This document shows, piece by piece, positions 44,304-53,399 of a DNA stretch of 64,000 nucleotides. The stretch comes from Clostridiales bacterium (GTDB lineage Bacteria > Bacillota > Clostridia > Lachnospirales > Lachnospiraceae). Where the stretch lies: assembly GCA_018366495.1 (NCBI GenBank), contig JAGZHZ010000009.1, forward strand, positions 1 through 64,000. Direction: 5' to 3'. Both the position numbers and the translations under genes were made by a program. Under the pieces are notes generated by a model that was not told where the DNA came from, made no database searches, and saw nothing but the letters and a program-made list of their open reading frames with translations. Numbering within the stretch: position 1 is the first letter of the stretch; the number at the start of each line of letters is the position of its first letter.

Positions 44304-45236
44304 ATGGCTATTACAGCAGCAATGGTAAAAGAATTGAGAGAACTTACAGGCGCTGGAATGATGGACTGCAAAAAAGCGCTGGCAGAAACAGAAGGAGATA
44401 TGGACAAAGCAGTTGAGTTCCTGAGAGAAAAAGGATTAGCTACTGCACAGAAGAAAGCTGGAAGAATCGCAGCAGAAGGTCTCTGTAAAGTATTAGTTTC
44501 AGAAGATTTAAAGAAAGCAGTTGTTGTTGAAGTAAACGCAGAAACAGACTTCGTTGCAAAAAATGAAATTTTCCAGAACTATGTTGCAGAAGTTGCTGCA
44601 CAGGCTATGGATACAACAGCAGATTCTCTGGAAGCATTTATGGCTGAACCATGGAAAGCAGACACAAGCAAGACAGTACAGGAAGCTTTAGCTGGAAAAA
44701 TCGCAGTAATCGGCGAAAATATGAACATTAGAAGATTCAAACAGGTTGTAGAAGAAAACGGATTTGTTGCTGATTACACACACATGGGCGGAAAAATCGG
44801 CGTATTAGTAGATGTTGAGACAGATGTTGTAAATGATGCTGTAAAAGAGATGGCTAAAAACATCGCTATGCAGGTTGCAGCTATCAAACCTGTATATACA
44901 AACAGAGGCGAAGTAGATCAGGAATACATCGAAAAAGAGAAAGAAATCCTGACTGTACAGGCTAAAAACGAAAAACCAGACGCAAATGACAAGATCATCA
45001 GCGGTATGGTTATGGGACGTATCAACAAAGAGCTGAAAGAAATCTGCTTAATGGATCAGGTATATGTAAAAGCAGAAGACGGAAAACAGAGCGTACAGGC
45101 TTACATTGATTCCGTAGCAAAAGAAAACGGAGCAAAAATCACAATCAAAGGATTTGTTCGTTTTGAAACAGGCGAAGGTATCGAAAAGAAAGAAGAAAAC
45201 TTTGCAGAAGAAGTTGCAAAACAGATGGGAAACTAA
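44304..45236 (+). CDS. tsf: Elongation factor Ts
   Basis: A 310-aa EF-Ts: the N-terminal UBA-like domain (AAMVKELRELTGAGMMDCKKAL) carries the EF-Tu contact, followed by VEVNAETDFVAKN. It exchanges GDP for GTP on EF-Tu. The ATG 44304 follows GGAGG; ATG/GTG starts upstream are out of register with that site. A terminator follows. Confidence 0.97.
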   Translation: MAITAAMVKELRELTGAGMMDCKKALAETEGDMDKAVEFLREKGLATAQKKAGRIAAEGLCKVLVSEDLKKAVVVEVNAETDFVAKNEIFQNYVAEVAAQAMDTTADSLEAFMAEPWKADTSKTVQEALAGKIAVIGENMNIRRFKQVVEENGFVADYTHMGGKIGVLVDVETDVVNDAVKEMAKNIAMQVAAIKPVYTNRGEVDQEYIEKEKEILTVQAKNEKPDANDKIISGMVMGRINKELKEICLMDQVYVKAEDGKQSVQAYIDSVAKENGAKITIKGFVRFETGEGIEKKEENFAEEVAKQMGN

Positions 45237-45266
45237 TCTTATTTTAAACAACTTTTAGAGAAAATA

Positions 45267-45308
45267 ACCCCTCTTGAAAACTTAATGTTTTTAAGAGGGG
45301 TATTTTAA
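45267..45308 (+). terminator. Terminator after tsf
   Basis: ACCCCTCTT (45267-45275) pairs with AAGAGGGGT (45293-45301), then a T-rich run. Confidence 0.88.
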
Positions 45309-45329
45309 AATAAATCGATGATGTTTTGG

Positions 45330-45358
45330 TTGAAAATACTTTTTAAATATGATATGAT
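45330..45358 (+). promoter_or_regulatory. Promoter of the cobalamin-riboswitch operon
   Basis: TTGAAA (45330-45335), 17-bp spacer, TATGAT (45353-45358), about 30 bp before the aptamer. Confidence 0.75.
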
Positions 45359-45390
45359 TTTAACATATTTAAATAAAATAAATAGAAAAC

Positions 45391-45548
45391 TTATGGTTTG
45401 TCTATATAAAAGACAATTAAAAGATAAACAGGTGAGAATCCTGTACAGTCCCGCTGCTGTAATTGTGGAGTAGCTTTCAGTATACCATTGGAGAAATCTG
45501 AGAAGGTGAGAGTTTATGTTGAAGCATAAGTCAGAAGAACTGCCATAA
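45391..45548 (+). promoter_or_regulatory. Cobalamin riboswitch aptamer
   Basis: Closing stem TTATGG (45391-45396) with CCATAA (45543-45548). The conserved core is visible: CAGGTGAGAATCCTG, then CAGTCCCGCTGCTGTAA, then GGAG, and AAGTCAGAAGAACTGCC near the 3' end. The operon downstream should be repressed when adenosyl- or methylcobalamin is plentiful. Confidence 0.93.
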
Positions 45549-45590
45549 AGTTGTAATGAATTCTGCGGCCGACGGAACTGTTACATGCTA

Positions 45591-45653
45591 CCTATATTTT
45601 TTGGAAAAATATAGGTATTTGTTCTAGCACTGCGTATATGTAGTGCTTTTTTT
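45591..45653 (+). terminator. Expression platform of the cobalamin riboswitch
   Basis: A terminator AGCACT (45626-45631) with AGTGCT (45642-45647) and seven T's follows a hairpin with complementary arms (ACCTATATTTTT and its complement, 45590-45616) that may act as antiterminator or spacer. This arrangement fits a transcriptional OFF switch. Confidence 0.75.
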
Positions 45654-45711
45654 AACATTTCTAAATATTACATAATCCGTTTTATGCAGAAGAACTTATG
45701 AAGGAGAACAT

Positions 45712-46707
45712 ATGGAACGAAAGCATTATTTGATAAAGCGGATTTGTGGTTATCTTCTTACAATTTTCTTAATTCTAGTATTCAATTTTGTATTGATTCG
45801 AATCATGCCTGGTGATCCTATGATGTATATTTTAGGAGAGGAAGATTATTATGATTTTTTCTATAATAATCCATCATATTTGGAAAAACTTCGTGAAGTG
45901 TATGATTTGAATGGTTCTGTCATTCACCAGTTTTGGATTTACATGAAAGATATTGTGCATTTAAATTTTGGGACAAGTTACCATTATGGAAGACCTGTAT
46001 TGGAATTGATTTTGTTTCGAGCATCTTGGACACTTCGATTGGTTATTCCAGCAATTCTTATCTCTGCTGTTTTAGGAATTGTAGGCGGATTGCCAGCAGG
46101 ATGGCACTGGGGAAAAAAAAGAGAGCAATGTTCTACATTGTTTGCTACAGTTTTGCATACTATACCAACATACTGTCTTTCTATTATCTTACTATCTATT
46201 TTTTCGTATCAGCTTGGGTGGTTTCCACAGGGAAATATGGTATCTGGTGGTAAAAGTGGGATAGCCTATGTATTAGATATGTTATGGCATATGTTATTAC
46301 CGTTATTGGTATTAATTATTTACCGCACATCATATGATTATTTAATTTTGCGTTCCAGTGTTCGTGATATTAAGGATGAACCTTATATTATCACGGCTTT
46401 TTCAAAAGGTTTGACACAGAGAAAAGTATTATTGCGTCATGTTTTGCCAAATGCATTTTTGCCATATGTTACAGCCATTTTTATGCAATTTGGTGCAGCT
46501 GTGGCAGGTACTATGACAATGGAAGTGATTTATAATTGGAGTGGGATGGGAAGTTTGATTTATGAGGCAGTAAATCATAGAGATTTTCCAATTCTTCAAA
46601 CTGCATTTTTAATTATTGCAGTGTTTACAGTATTAGCAAATTTGATAGCAGATTTGGTTTATATTTGTGTAGATCCTAGAATCAGGAAGGAGAATGGAAA
46701 CATATGA
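45712..46707 (+). CDS. Peptide/nickel-type ABC importer permease 1 (DppB/NikB family)
   Basis: A 331-aa permease with about six membrane segments, the N-terminal LIRIMPGDP motif, and the EAA loop (DEPYIITAFSKGLTQRKVLLRHVLPNA). Family 5 importers take up oligopeptides, nickel, or metal-chelator complexes. The riboswitch upstream suggests cobalt, corrinoid or a related metal. ATG 45712 follows AAGGAGA. The stop overlaps the next start (ATGA). Confidence 0.93.
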   Translation: MERKHYLIKRICGYLLTIFLILVFNFVLIRIMPGDPMMYILGEEDYYDFFYNNPSYLEKLREVYDLNGSVIHQFWIYMKDIVHLNFGTSYHYGRPVLELILFRASWTLRLVIPAILISAVLGIVGGLPAGWHWGKKREQCSTLFATVLHTIPTYCLSIILLSIFSYQLGWFPQGNMVSGGKSGIAYVLDMLWHMLLPLLVLIIYRTSYDYLILRSSVRDIKDEPYIITAFSKGLTQRKVLLRHVLPNAFLPYVTAIFMQFGAAVAGTMTMEVIYNWSGMGSLIYEAVNHRDFPILQTAFLIIAVFTVLANLIADLVYICVDPRIRKENGNI

Positions 46708-47537
46708 AAAGATTGCAGTTGTTTCGAGAACATAAATATGTTTGGAGTGGCGTTTTACTTTTAACATTGATTCTAGGAATTGCAATTCTGGCACCTTACA
46801 TAGCCCCTTGTGATCCATGGGCAATGGGAACACCTTATCTTCGACCAAATTCAGAACATTGGCTTGGAACGAATGATATTGGACAGGATATTTTTAGTGA
46901 ATTAATTTATGGTACGCGTATTTCTTTATTTATAGGATTATCAGCAGCATTTATTACAACTGTAATAGGAACAACTATAGGAATCATTTCTGGATATGTA
47001 GGAGGCAAAACAGATCGCGTTCTTATGGCAATCACAAATCTTGCAATTGTAATTCCTAATCTACCGCTTACGGTTGTTTTGGTAGCTTATTTAAAAACGG
47101 GGATATGGAGTATTATTATTGCTTTATGTGTAACTTCATGGGCAGGAACTGCACGCTTAGTACGTGCACAGGTTATGCAGTTAAAACAGCAACCATTTAT
47201 TAAATTAGAGCAGACACTTGGAATACGATCAGGATATATTATGCTGGTTCATATATTTCCAAATATAGGAAATATTGTTTTTACAAGAGCAACTTTAGCA
47301 GTAGCTTCAGCAATGTTAAGCGAAGCTAGTTTGAGTTTTTTAGGACTAGGAGCAGTTGGACAAAAAAGCTGGGGAGCGATTTTGAATAATGCATTTTTTC
47401 GCAATGGTGTAGTAAACCATTATTGGTGGTGGTATTATCCTCCAATTATTTGTATTTGTCTTTGCGTAATGGCATTTATGTTACTGGGATCTTGGGATAC
47501 AAGAAAAAAACAAGGACAAACATTCATATCAATGTAA
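46704..47537 (+). CDS. Peptide/nickel-type ABC importer permease 2 (DppC/NikC family)
   Basis: A 277-aa permease with about six membrane segments. It has the DppC-type N-terminal HWLGTNDIGQDIFSELIYGTR motif and a later EAA loop (FIKLEQTLGIRSGYIMLVHIFPN). It pairs with the preceding permease to form the pore. The ATG overlaps the upstream stop by 4 bases and follows AAGGAGAATGG. Confidence 0.93.
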   Translation: MKRLQLFREHKYVWSGVLLLTLILGIAILAPYIAPCDPWAMGTPYLRPNSEHWLGTNDIGQDIFSELIYGTRISLFIGLSAAFITTVIGTTIGIISGYVGGKTDRVLMAITNLAIVIPNLPLTVVLVAYLKTGIWSIIIALCVTSWAGTARLVRAQVMQLKQQPFIKLEQTLGIRSGYIMLVHIFPNIGNIVFTRATLAVASAMLSEASLSFLGLGAVGQKSWGAILNNAFFRNGVVNHYWWWYYPPIICICLCVMAFMLLGSWDTRKKQGQTFISM

Positions 47538-47549
47538 AGGAGGAAAAAT

Positions 47550-48476
47550 ATGCTAGAGATTGTAGATTTGTCTGTTCAGTTTCGGATGCATAGTCAGGTT
47601 ATAAATGCTTTGGAACATGTAAATTTAAAAATCAAAGATAGAGAAAAAATTGCGATTATTGGAGAGAGTGGAAGTGGAAAGAGTGTTTTGGCATTGGCCA
47701 TTCTAGGATTGCTTCCAGAAAATGCGATTGTTACAGGTAAAATCTTTCTTGATGGAGAAGAACTTCTAGGAAAGAATCAGAAAGAAATGACAAAAGTTTT
47801 AGGAACAAAATTATCTTATGTTCCACAAGGAAGTGGAAATAGTTTAAATCCATTGATCAAAATAGGGTATCAGGTCAGCGAGAGCCTGATTGAACATAAA
47901 AAAATTACGAAAAAAGAGGCATTAAAAAAAAGCAAATCATTACTAAAGAGATTTCATCTGGAACAAGAAGAATACTTGGTATCATCCTATCCACATATTC
48001 TTTCAGGAGGGATGAGTCAGCGCGTATTACTGGCACTTGGAATTGCACCAGAAGCACAGTATCTTATTGCAGATGAGCCAACAAAGGGACTAGATTCTGA
48101 TTGTATAGAACTGGTTGCAGAATGTTTTCAATCTCTTGATTCCTGTACCTTATTATGTGTCACTCATGACTTAAATTTTGCAGAGAAAATAGCGGATAGA
48201 ATTGCAATTGTGTATGCTGGGCAAGTGATTGAATATGGAAAAAGTGAAGATTTTTTTAAACTTCCAGCACATCCTTATTCAAAAGCTTTATTAAATGCAG
48301 TACCAGAGCGAGGCTTGATAGCAATTGATGGTTTTAGTAGGGGACACCAAGATTATAACAATAGATGCCATTTTTTTGAAAGATGTTCTGCAAGACAGAA
48401 TCGTTGTGAAAAAGAAGAGCCATATGACAAACTTGAGGGAGAAAGGATGGTGAAATGCTTTTATGCCGATTCTTGA
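47550..48476 (+). CDS. Peptide/nickel-type ABC importer ATPase 1 (DppD/NikD family)
   Basis: A 308-aa ATPase. Walker A is GESGSGKSV, the signature LSGGMSQR, and Walker B YLIADEPTKGLD. The C-terminal oligopeptide-family Cys motif (CHFFERCSARQNRCEKEEP), which may hold an Fe-S cluster, is present. The start follows AAAGGAGG; the 3' end overlaps the next gene by 14 bases. Confidence 0.94.
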   Translation: MLEIVDLSVQFRMHSQVINALEHVNLKIKDREKIAIIGESGSGKSVLALAILGLLPENAIVTGKIFLDGEELLGKNQKEMTKVLGTKLSYVPQGSGNSLNPLIKIGYQVSESLIEHKKITKKEALKKSKSLLKRFHLEQEEYLVSSYPHILSGGMSQRVLLALGIAPEAQYLIADEPTKGLDSDCIELVAECFQSLDSCTLLCVTHDLNFAEKIADRIAIVYAGQVIEYGKSEDFFKLPAHPYSKALLNAVPERGLIAIDGFSRGHQDYNNRCHFFERCSARQNRCEKEEPYDKLEGERMVKCFYADS

Positions 48477-49134
48477 AGTAGAACAATTACAAAAATCATA
48501 TGGAAAAAAAGAAAACAGGAAGAACGTATTAGAAAATGTTTCTTTTTATCTGAAAGAAGGAGAAACAATAGGAATTTGGGGAAGTAGTGGAAGTGGAAAA
48601 AGTACAATTGGAAAAATACTTACAGGATTGGAAAAAAAAGATTCAGGAAAAATCATTTATCAGGAAAAAGAACTTCATTATCCCTTAAGGAATCAAAATC
48701 GAAAAGAGATTCAAATATTATTTCAACATCCAGAAGTTTCATTTAATCCTAAATATAGAATTGAACAGGGATTTCATGAGGTTTATCGGAAATGTAAACT
48801 GGATTTTTCAAGAGAACAATTACTATTGTATCTTGAAAAATTTGGTTTATATCAGGAACATATAGAGCGTAAACCAGTACAATTGTCAGGTGGAGAATTG
48901 CAAAGAGCTATGATTGCGAGAGTAATGTTGCTTTCTCCAAAAATATTGGTATTGGATGAACCGACATCTATGCTAGATCCTATCAGTCAAGCACAAGTTC
49001 TCCGTATGTTAGAAAAAATACAGAAAAAAACGGGGGTAGCTTATATTTATATCACACACAATAAGTATCTTGCAAAAAAGATGTGCAAAAGAATTTATCA
49101 TTTGGAACATGGACATTTACAAGAGATTTCTTGA
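48463..49134 (+). CDS. Peptide/nickel-type ABC importer ATPase 2 (DppF/NikE family)
   Basis: A 223-aa ATPase. Walker A is GSSGSGKST, the signature LSGGELQR, Walker B ILVLDEPTSMLD. It lacks the C-terminal Cys domain and ends after the H-loop, so it is at the short end for DppF. It overlaps the previous ATPase gene, as expected for a coupled pair. Confidence 0.93.
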   Translation: MPILEVEQLQKSYGKKENRKNVLENVSFYLKEGETIGIWGSSGSGKSTIGKILTGLEKKDSGKIIYQEKELHYPLRNQNRKEIQILFQHPEVSFNPKYRIEQGFHEVYRKCKLDFSREQLLLYLEKFGLYQEHIERKPVQLSGGELQRAMIARVMLLSPKILVLDEPTSMLDPISQAQVLRMLEKIQKKTGVAYIYITHNKYLAKKMCKRIYHLEHGHLQEIS

Positions 49135-49182
49135 TAGTAAATGTTAATTGTTAATATACAATAAGAAAAAAGGAGTCTAAGT

Positions 49183-50790
49183 ATGAAAAAAAGAGTAGTA
49201 AGTATTCTGTTAAGCTCTGTAATGGTATTATCATTAGGAATATGCGGAAAAGCAGAAGAAAAACCACAGGAAGAAGTACTTCGTATAGGTTGCACGATTG
49301 CACACAGTAATTTCAATGTATTTGATCAAGGTGGAGCCTATGGTAAATTGAATCTTGAATGTTTTGGACAGCAACCTTTGATTGGAATGGATGAAAATGG
49401 AGAATTAACGCCAGGATTTTTTGAAACATTTGAAATTAACGATGCGAATGACACGGTTGTATTTACATATCCTACAGATGCAAAATTTCATGATGGAACG
49501 ACGATCACATTAGATGATGTTTTATTTTCTATGGATTCATGGATGGAAAAATGGAAAGGTCGTGGATATAATGTGACTGTGACAGATTCAGCAGAGGGAA
49601 CAATCACATGTACCTTAGATACACCGGCAGCATATTCTTGGTTATCTTATGGAGCTGGTCAGTGTTACATTGCACCACATCATGTTTGGGAAAATGTAAC
49701 AGAAGACTATAAAAGTTATGTGGGAGAAGATGCCCATATTGGTGCTGGGCCATATAAGTTTATTTCTTATGATGAAGCAGCGCAGGTTTCTTATTATGAA
49801 GCTTTTGAAGATTACTACTGGGGTGAGCAGACTATTGATAAAGTGGAACTTCATAGCTATGCAAGTCCAGAAAATTTAGTTATGGCTATGAAAAATGGTG
49901 AAATTGATGCAATGTACACATATGCAGGACCAATTCCATCTACATTAATTGGGGTTTTAGATGGCGTAGAAAATGTTGATCCTGGAAAGAGCGATTATAG
50001 TGGAAATTATCAGTTGACTTTTGGATTTAATATGGAACCAACAAAGGATCAGAAATTCAGAGAAGCTGTATATAATGCGTTAGATTATGATCTGTTGGCA
50101 ATAACTATTGGTGGTAATGAAGCTGTTCCGGCTAAAAAAGGTATGATTCCACAGGGAAACAAAGGGTATAAAGATGGATTCCCTGTAAATAAACGTGATT
50201 TAGAGGAGGCAAAAGAATTATTAGATACTGCAGGTTATAAAGATATAGATGGTGATGGAATTCGTGAAGATGTCAATGGTCAAAGTATGCAGGTTTCCAT
50301 TCTTCCACAAAGTGGAAAAAATGAAATGATGGCACGATTAGCAGAGGTAATTAGCCAAAATCTTTCAGAAATAGGGATTCAGTGTGTTTTAGATGAAGAA
50401 GCAATGCGCAATGAAGATATTTTTAATCAGAGAACACGAGTAGATAAAAATTATCAGTTATATGTAGGATACACAACACCAGGTGTTGCAGATTACAGAA
50501 CATCTGCATTCTATATTCTGCCAGAGCCATATTATCAATCAGGTACATTTAATGATGAAGAATATGTAACGGCATATCAGGAATTGCAAAATGCAAAGAA
50601 TACAGAAGAATATACAAAAGCTGCAGAAAAGATTCAGAATATCAATGCTGAAAAATTACCATTGATTGCGCTTGCATGGGAAAAGGCATATTTTCCATAT
50701 AGAACAGATCACTTTGAGGGTTGGGATAATTGGCCAAGTACAGGTGTAATCAATCAAGAAACATGGTTTACTGTTGACAGTATTAAATAA
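49183..50790 (+). CDS. Family 5 extracellular solute-binding protein
   Basis: A 535-aa binding protein of the OppA/NikA superfamily (VFTYPTDAKFHDGTTITLDDVLFSMDSW; later GYKDGFPVNKRDLEEAKELLDTAGYKD). It should deliver the ligand to the permease pair upstream. The signal peptide is followed by LSLGICGKAEE; a lipobox Cys would need a small residue just before it, but Ile is there, so membrane anchoring is uncertain. The substrate cannot be read from sequence; NikA-type binders bind nickel via chelators, and the riboswitch suggests cobalt or a corrinoid. Confidence 0.9.
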   Translation: MKKRVVSILLSSVMVLSLGICGKAEEKPQEEVLRIGCTIAHSNFNVFDQGGAYGKLNLECFGQQPLIGMDENGELTPGFFETFEINDANDTVVFTYPTDAKFHDGTTITLDDVLFSMDSWMEKWKGRGYNVTVTDSAEGTITCTLDTPAAYSWLSYGAGQCYIAPHHVWENVTEDYKSYVGEDAHIGAGPYKFISYDEAAQVSYYEAFEDYYWGEQTIDKVELHSYASPENLVMAMKNGEIDAMYTYAGPIPSTLIGVLDGVENVDPGKSDYSGNYQLTFGFNMEPTKDQKFREAVYNALDYDLLAITIGGNEAVPAKKGMIPQGNKGYKDGFPVNKRDLEEAKELLDTAGYKDIDGDGIREDVNGQSMQVSILPQSGKNEMMARLAEVISQNLSEIGIQCVLDEEAMRNEDIFNQRTRVDKNYQLYVGYTTPGVADYRTSAFYILPEPYYQSGTFNDEEYVTAYQELQNAKNTEEYTKAAEKIQNINAEKLPLIALAWEKAYFPYRTDHFEGWDNWPSTGVINQETWFTVDSIK

Positions 50791-50814
50791 AAGTATAGAA
50801 AAAGGAAAAGAAAT

Positions 50815-51192
50815 ATGAAGAAAATTGCTATTTTAGTCTGTAATGATGCAGTTGGAAAAAAATGTACAGGTGCTGGTTGCATGAAGGCTTTCAATCAAAA
50901 AACAGGAACTTTTGAAAAATATAAAACAGAAGAAGCAGAACTACAAGCTTTTTTTCAATGTAATGGATGTGATAAAAGTTTGGAAGAGGATGACGGATTA
51001 AAAAAGAAGGTAGAGCGCATTGTGGAAATTCATCCTGATGCAGTACATGTAGGAATGTGTACGATTAATAAGGAACAAGGAAAACATTGCGAAACAATTA
51101 AAAAAATGGCACAAATTTTTCAGGATTATGGAATTGAAGTAGTAAATGGAACACATGACAGTGAGATTTTAAAAACAATAAATGATTTATAA
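50815..51192 (+). CDS. CGGC-domain protein
   Basis: A 125-aa soluble protein of the CGGC family: KKIAILVCNDAVGKKCTGAGCMKAFNQ at the N-terminus, the Cys pair QCNGCDKS mid-way, and the GMCTINKEQGKHC end region. The family name motif is CGGC; here it reads CNGC. Cys-rich members are thought to bind metal ions. Position at the end of the riboswitch-controlled importer suggests a metal-handling partner. It is followed by a strong terminator. Confidence 0.85.
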   Translation: MKKIAILVCNDAVGKKCTGAGCMKAFNQKTGTFEKYKTEEAELQAFFQCNGCDKSLEEDDGLKKKVERIVEIHPDAVHVGMCTINKEQGKHCETIKKMAQIFQDYGIEVVNGTHDSEILKTINDL

Positions 51193-51315
51193 TCATCGTA
51201 ACTCAATATTCTGCATAAAAAATGTAAAAATTGGATTTCATTGTATAAAATGTAAAGAAAAATTTACAGAATATTATGAGTATAGAAGATACTAATAAAA
51301 AGTAATTTCTATGGG

Positions 51316-51367
51316 AACATTTTCCTATCTATGAGTAATCAAAGATAGGAAAATGTTTTCTTTTTTT
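51316..51367 (+). terminator. Strong terminator separating the two halves of the B12-linked block
   Basis: A perfect 15-bp stem (AACATTTTCCTATCT 51316-51330 with its complement 51343-51357) followed by C and seven T's. Confidence 0.92.
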
Positions 51368-51486
51368 ATTCATTTTTATTGAAATATTTGGAATTAAAAT
51401 ATTTTTTAGCGTTTTTTGAGCTTAATAAAATCAGTATATTTTATTAGCTATTACACTTATAATTACTGTTTACCTTAATAATTATC

Positions 51487-51521
51487 CCATAGGGGGGCTT
51501 GTATAATATTGCCCACTATGG
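51487..51521 (+). promoter_or_regulatory. Promoter with a dyad over the -10 box, for the methyltransferase/FecBCD half
   Basis: TATAAT (51502-51507) lies between inverted arms: CCATAG (51487-51492) with CTATGG (51516-51521), and GGGC (51495-51498) with GCCC (51511-51514). There is no good -35. The dyad is well placed for a repressor or activator. The rest of 51193-51633 holds no gene I can support. Confidence 0.55.
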
Positions 51522-51633
51522 AATAATAAAAATGTCACAGTTTTGCCGCTGTAAATGCTATATTGTGGCACATGAATTCATGAGAAAAAGGAAATATTTT
51601 ATAAAGAAAACAGGAGGAAAATATAGGGAGCAA

Positions 51634-52178
51634 ATGGATTTATTTTGGGTAAAAAATAATTGGACTAACACCATGAATAATGACGTTTCTGCAAGTATTG
51701 CTAGCTGGGATAGTGTAGCAGATGGATATGTTTACAATAATAAAAATTGTTTAAAAGATGATCCATTTTTTCATTTGATAACAGAAAAGATTCCATTACA
51801 GACTACACATCTTTTATGAAAATGATGGAAGCATCAAAAGGCTATTGTGCTTATTGTAAACCATCCAGAAGAACAGATCATTTATTTGATCAGATTATAA
51901 AAAAAATTGGTATTTGTCGAGAGCACATAGATGATACAATTTGGAATATGGGTGCAAATCCAGAAATTGTATATCATGATACGGTATGGAATTCTTGCAG
52001 ACCATTAGAAAAAGCAAAAATCTGGTATTTGAATCGCTTAAAAGGTATATGCAAATTAAATCAGAAGCAAGAGAAAGAAATATGTGAATTTTTAGAAGAA
52101 ACCAGTGAAGATGGAATGGTAAAAGAAACTACAAATACGACGCTGGTTACAATGATTTGGAAAGTACCTAATAAGTAA
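51634..52178 (+). pseudogene. SAM-dependent methyltransferase gene with internal deletion
   Basis: Two overlapping fragments. The first (51634-51819, 61 aa) reads ASIASWDSVADGY...PFFHLITEKI, the N-terminal entry of a class I methyltransferase. The second (51816-52178, 120 aa) reads YTSFMKMMEASKGYCAYCKPSRR...WYLNRLKGICKLNQKQ, a C-terminal part. The central SAM-binding core with its Gly-rich loop is absent and the two pieces are in different frames. A deletion of roughly 90-100 codons explains both. Intact relatives sit beside FecBCD-type importers in Clostridia. The product is unlikely to work. ATG 51634 follows AGGGAG. Confidence 0.7.
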
Positions 52179-52207
52179 AAAAAGATAGAACAGAAAGAAG
52201 AATAATT

Positions 52208-53395
52208 ATGAAGATAAAAAAAATGATTGCATTATTGTTGACAGTAACAATGATGACAACAGTTATTACAGGCTGCGGTAATATAGAAAAGAAAAAAGAA
52301 GAAAAATCTGTGACAGAAAAATTAACAGAAAAATCCACAGAAGAAAAAGAAACGAAAAAAGAAAAAACAGTAAATACAAAAGAAGAAACACGTATATTTA
52401 CAGATATGCTGGGACGTGAAGTAGAAATTCCAACAGAAATTGACACGATTGTACCTTTAGGAAATGCTCCGCGTATGATCGTTTATCTGGGCTTAGCTGA
52501 TATGGCAGTTGGTATTGAGGAATGTGAAATTGCAAAAAACCCATTGCAGGCATATGCTTATCCACAAAAAGAAAAATGGAGTAAATTGCCAAACTGTGGT
52601 ACAAACTCTATGGGAGAGACTGCTTATTATCCAGAACAGATTATACAGGCAAATCCAGACGTTATTCTCACAACTGATCCAGCAGACGTTGCAGATAATT
52701 TGCAGATGCAGACTGGTATTCCAGTAGTATGTGTTTCTCAGGGAACATTATTTGGAGAAGATTATGAGGAATCTCTTCGCACTTTGGCAGAGATATGTGA
52801 TGTAAAAGACAGAGCAGAAGAATTAATTCATTTTATTAATGATACATTAAATGATCTTTCTTCTCGTGCAGAAACAATGAAAGATGTAAAGAAACCAACT
52901 GTGTTAGGCGCAGCAGCATCTTTTAAAGGTGGACACAGTATAGATGGGGTTTATACAAATTATTCTGTATTTGAAGTATTACAGGCAAATGATGTGGCAG
53001 AAGAAGTTGCTAATGAAAAATTTTCCAGTGGGGTAATGGTAGAAAAAGAACAGATTTTAAAATGGGATCCAGAAATTATTTTCTTCGATTCAGGAAATCT
53101 AGAATTAGTAAAAACAGATTATGCAGAAAATCCAGATTACTTTGAGCAGCTACAGGCAGTGAAAAATGGAAATCTGTATCAGTGGCCAAATTCTACATGG
53201 CACTGGTCTAATGTAGAGATTCCACTAGTAAGTGCATATTATGTAGGTTCTTTGCTATATCCAGAAGCATTTGAAGATGTGAACTTTGAAGAAAAAGCAA
53301 GTGAAATTTTTGATATGTTTTTAGATCAGCCAGATTATTTAAAAATTTTGGAAGAATCAGGTTCTGGTTATGGAAAAGTAACATTGGGAGAATAA
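52208..53395 (+). CDS. FecB/BtuF-type ABC substrate-binding lipoprotein
   Basis: A 395-aa lipoprotein (lipobox VITGCG) with a Lys/Glu-rich linker, then a Fe/B12-type binding fold beginning TDMLGREVEIPTEIDTIVPLG and containing YPEQIIQANPDVIL and VEKEQILKWDPEIIFF. Such proteins bind ferric siderophores, haem, cobalamin or other metal chelates. It belongs with the permease and ATPase directly downstream. The cobalamin riboswitch 6.7 kb upstream suggests a corrinoid or cobalt ligand, but this half has its own promoter. Confidence 0.92.
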   Translation: MKIKKMIALLLTVTMMTTVITGCGNIEKKKEEKSVTEKLTEKSTEEKETKKEKTVNTKEETRIFTDMLGREVEIPTEIDTIVPLGNAPRMIVYLGLADMAVGIEECEIAKNPLQAYAYPQKEKWSKLPNCGTNSMGETAYYPEQIIQANPDVILTTDPADVADNLQMQTGIPVVCVSQGTLFGEDYEESLRTLAEICDVKDRAEELIHFINDTLNDLSSRAETMKDVKKPTVLGAAASFKGGHSIDGVYTNYSVFEVLQANDVAEEVANEKFSSGVMVEKEQILKWDPEIIFFDSGNLELVKTDYAENPDYFEQLQAVKNGNLYQWPNSTWHWSNVEIPLVSAYYVGSLLYPEAFEDVNFEEKASEIFDMFLDQPDYLKILEESGSGYGKVTLGE

Positions 53396-53399
53396 TTTT

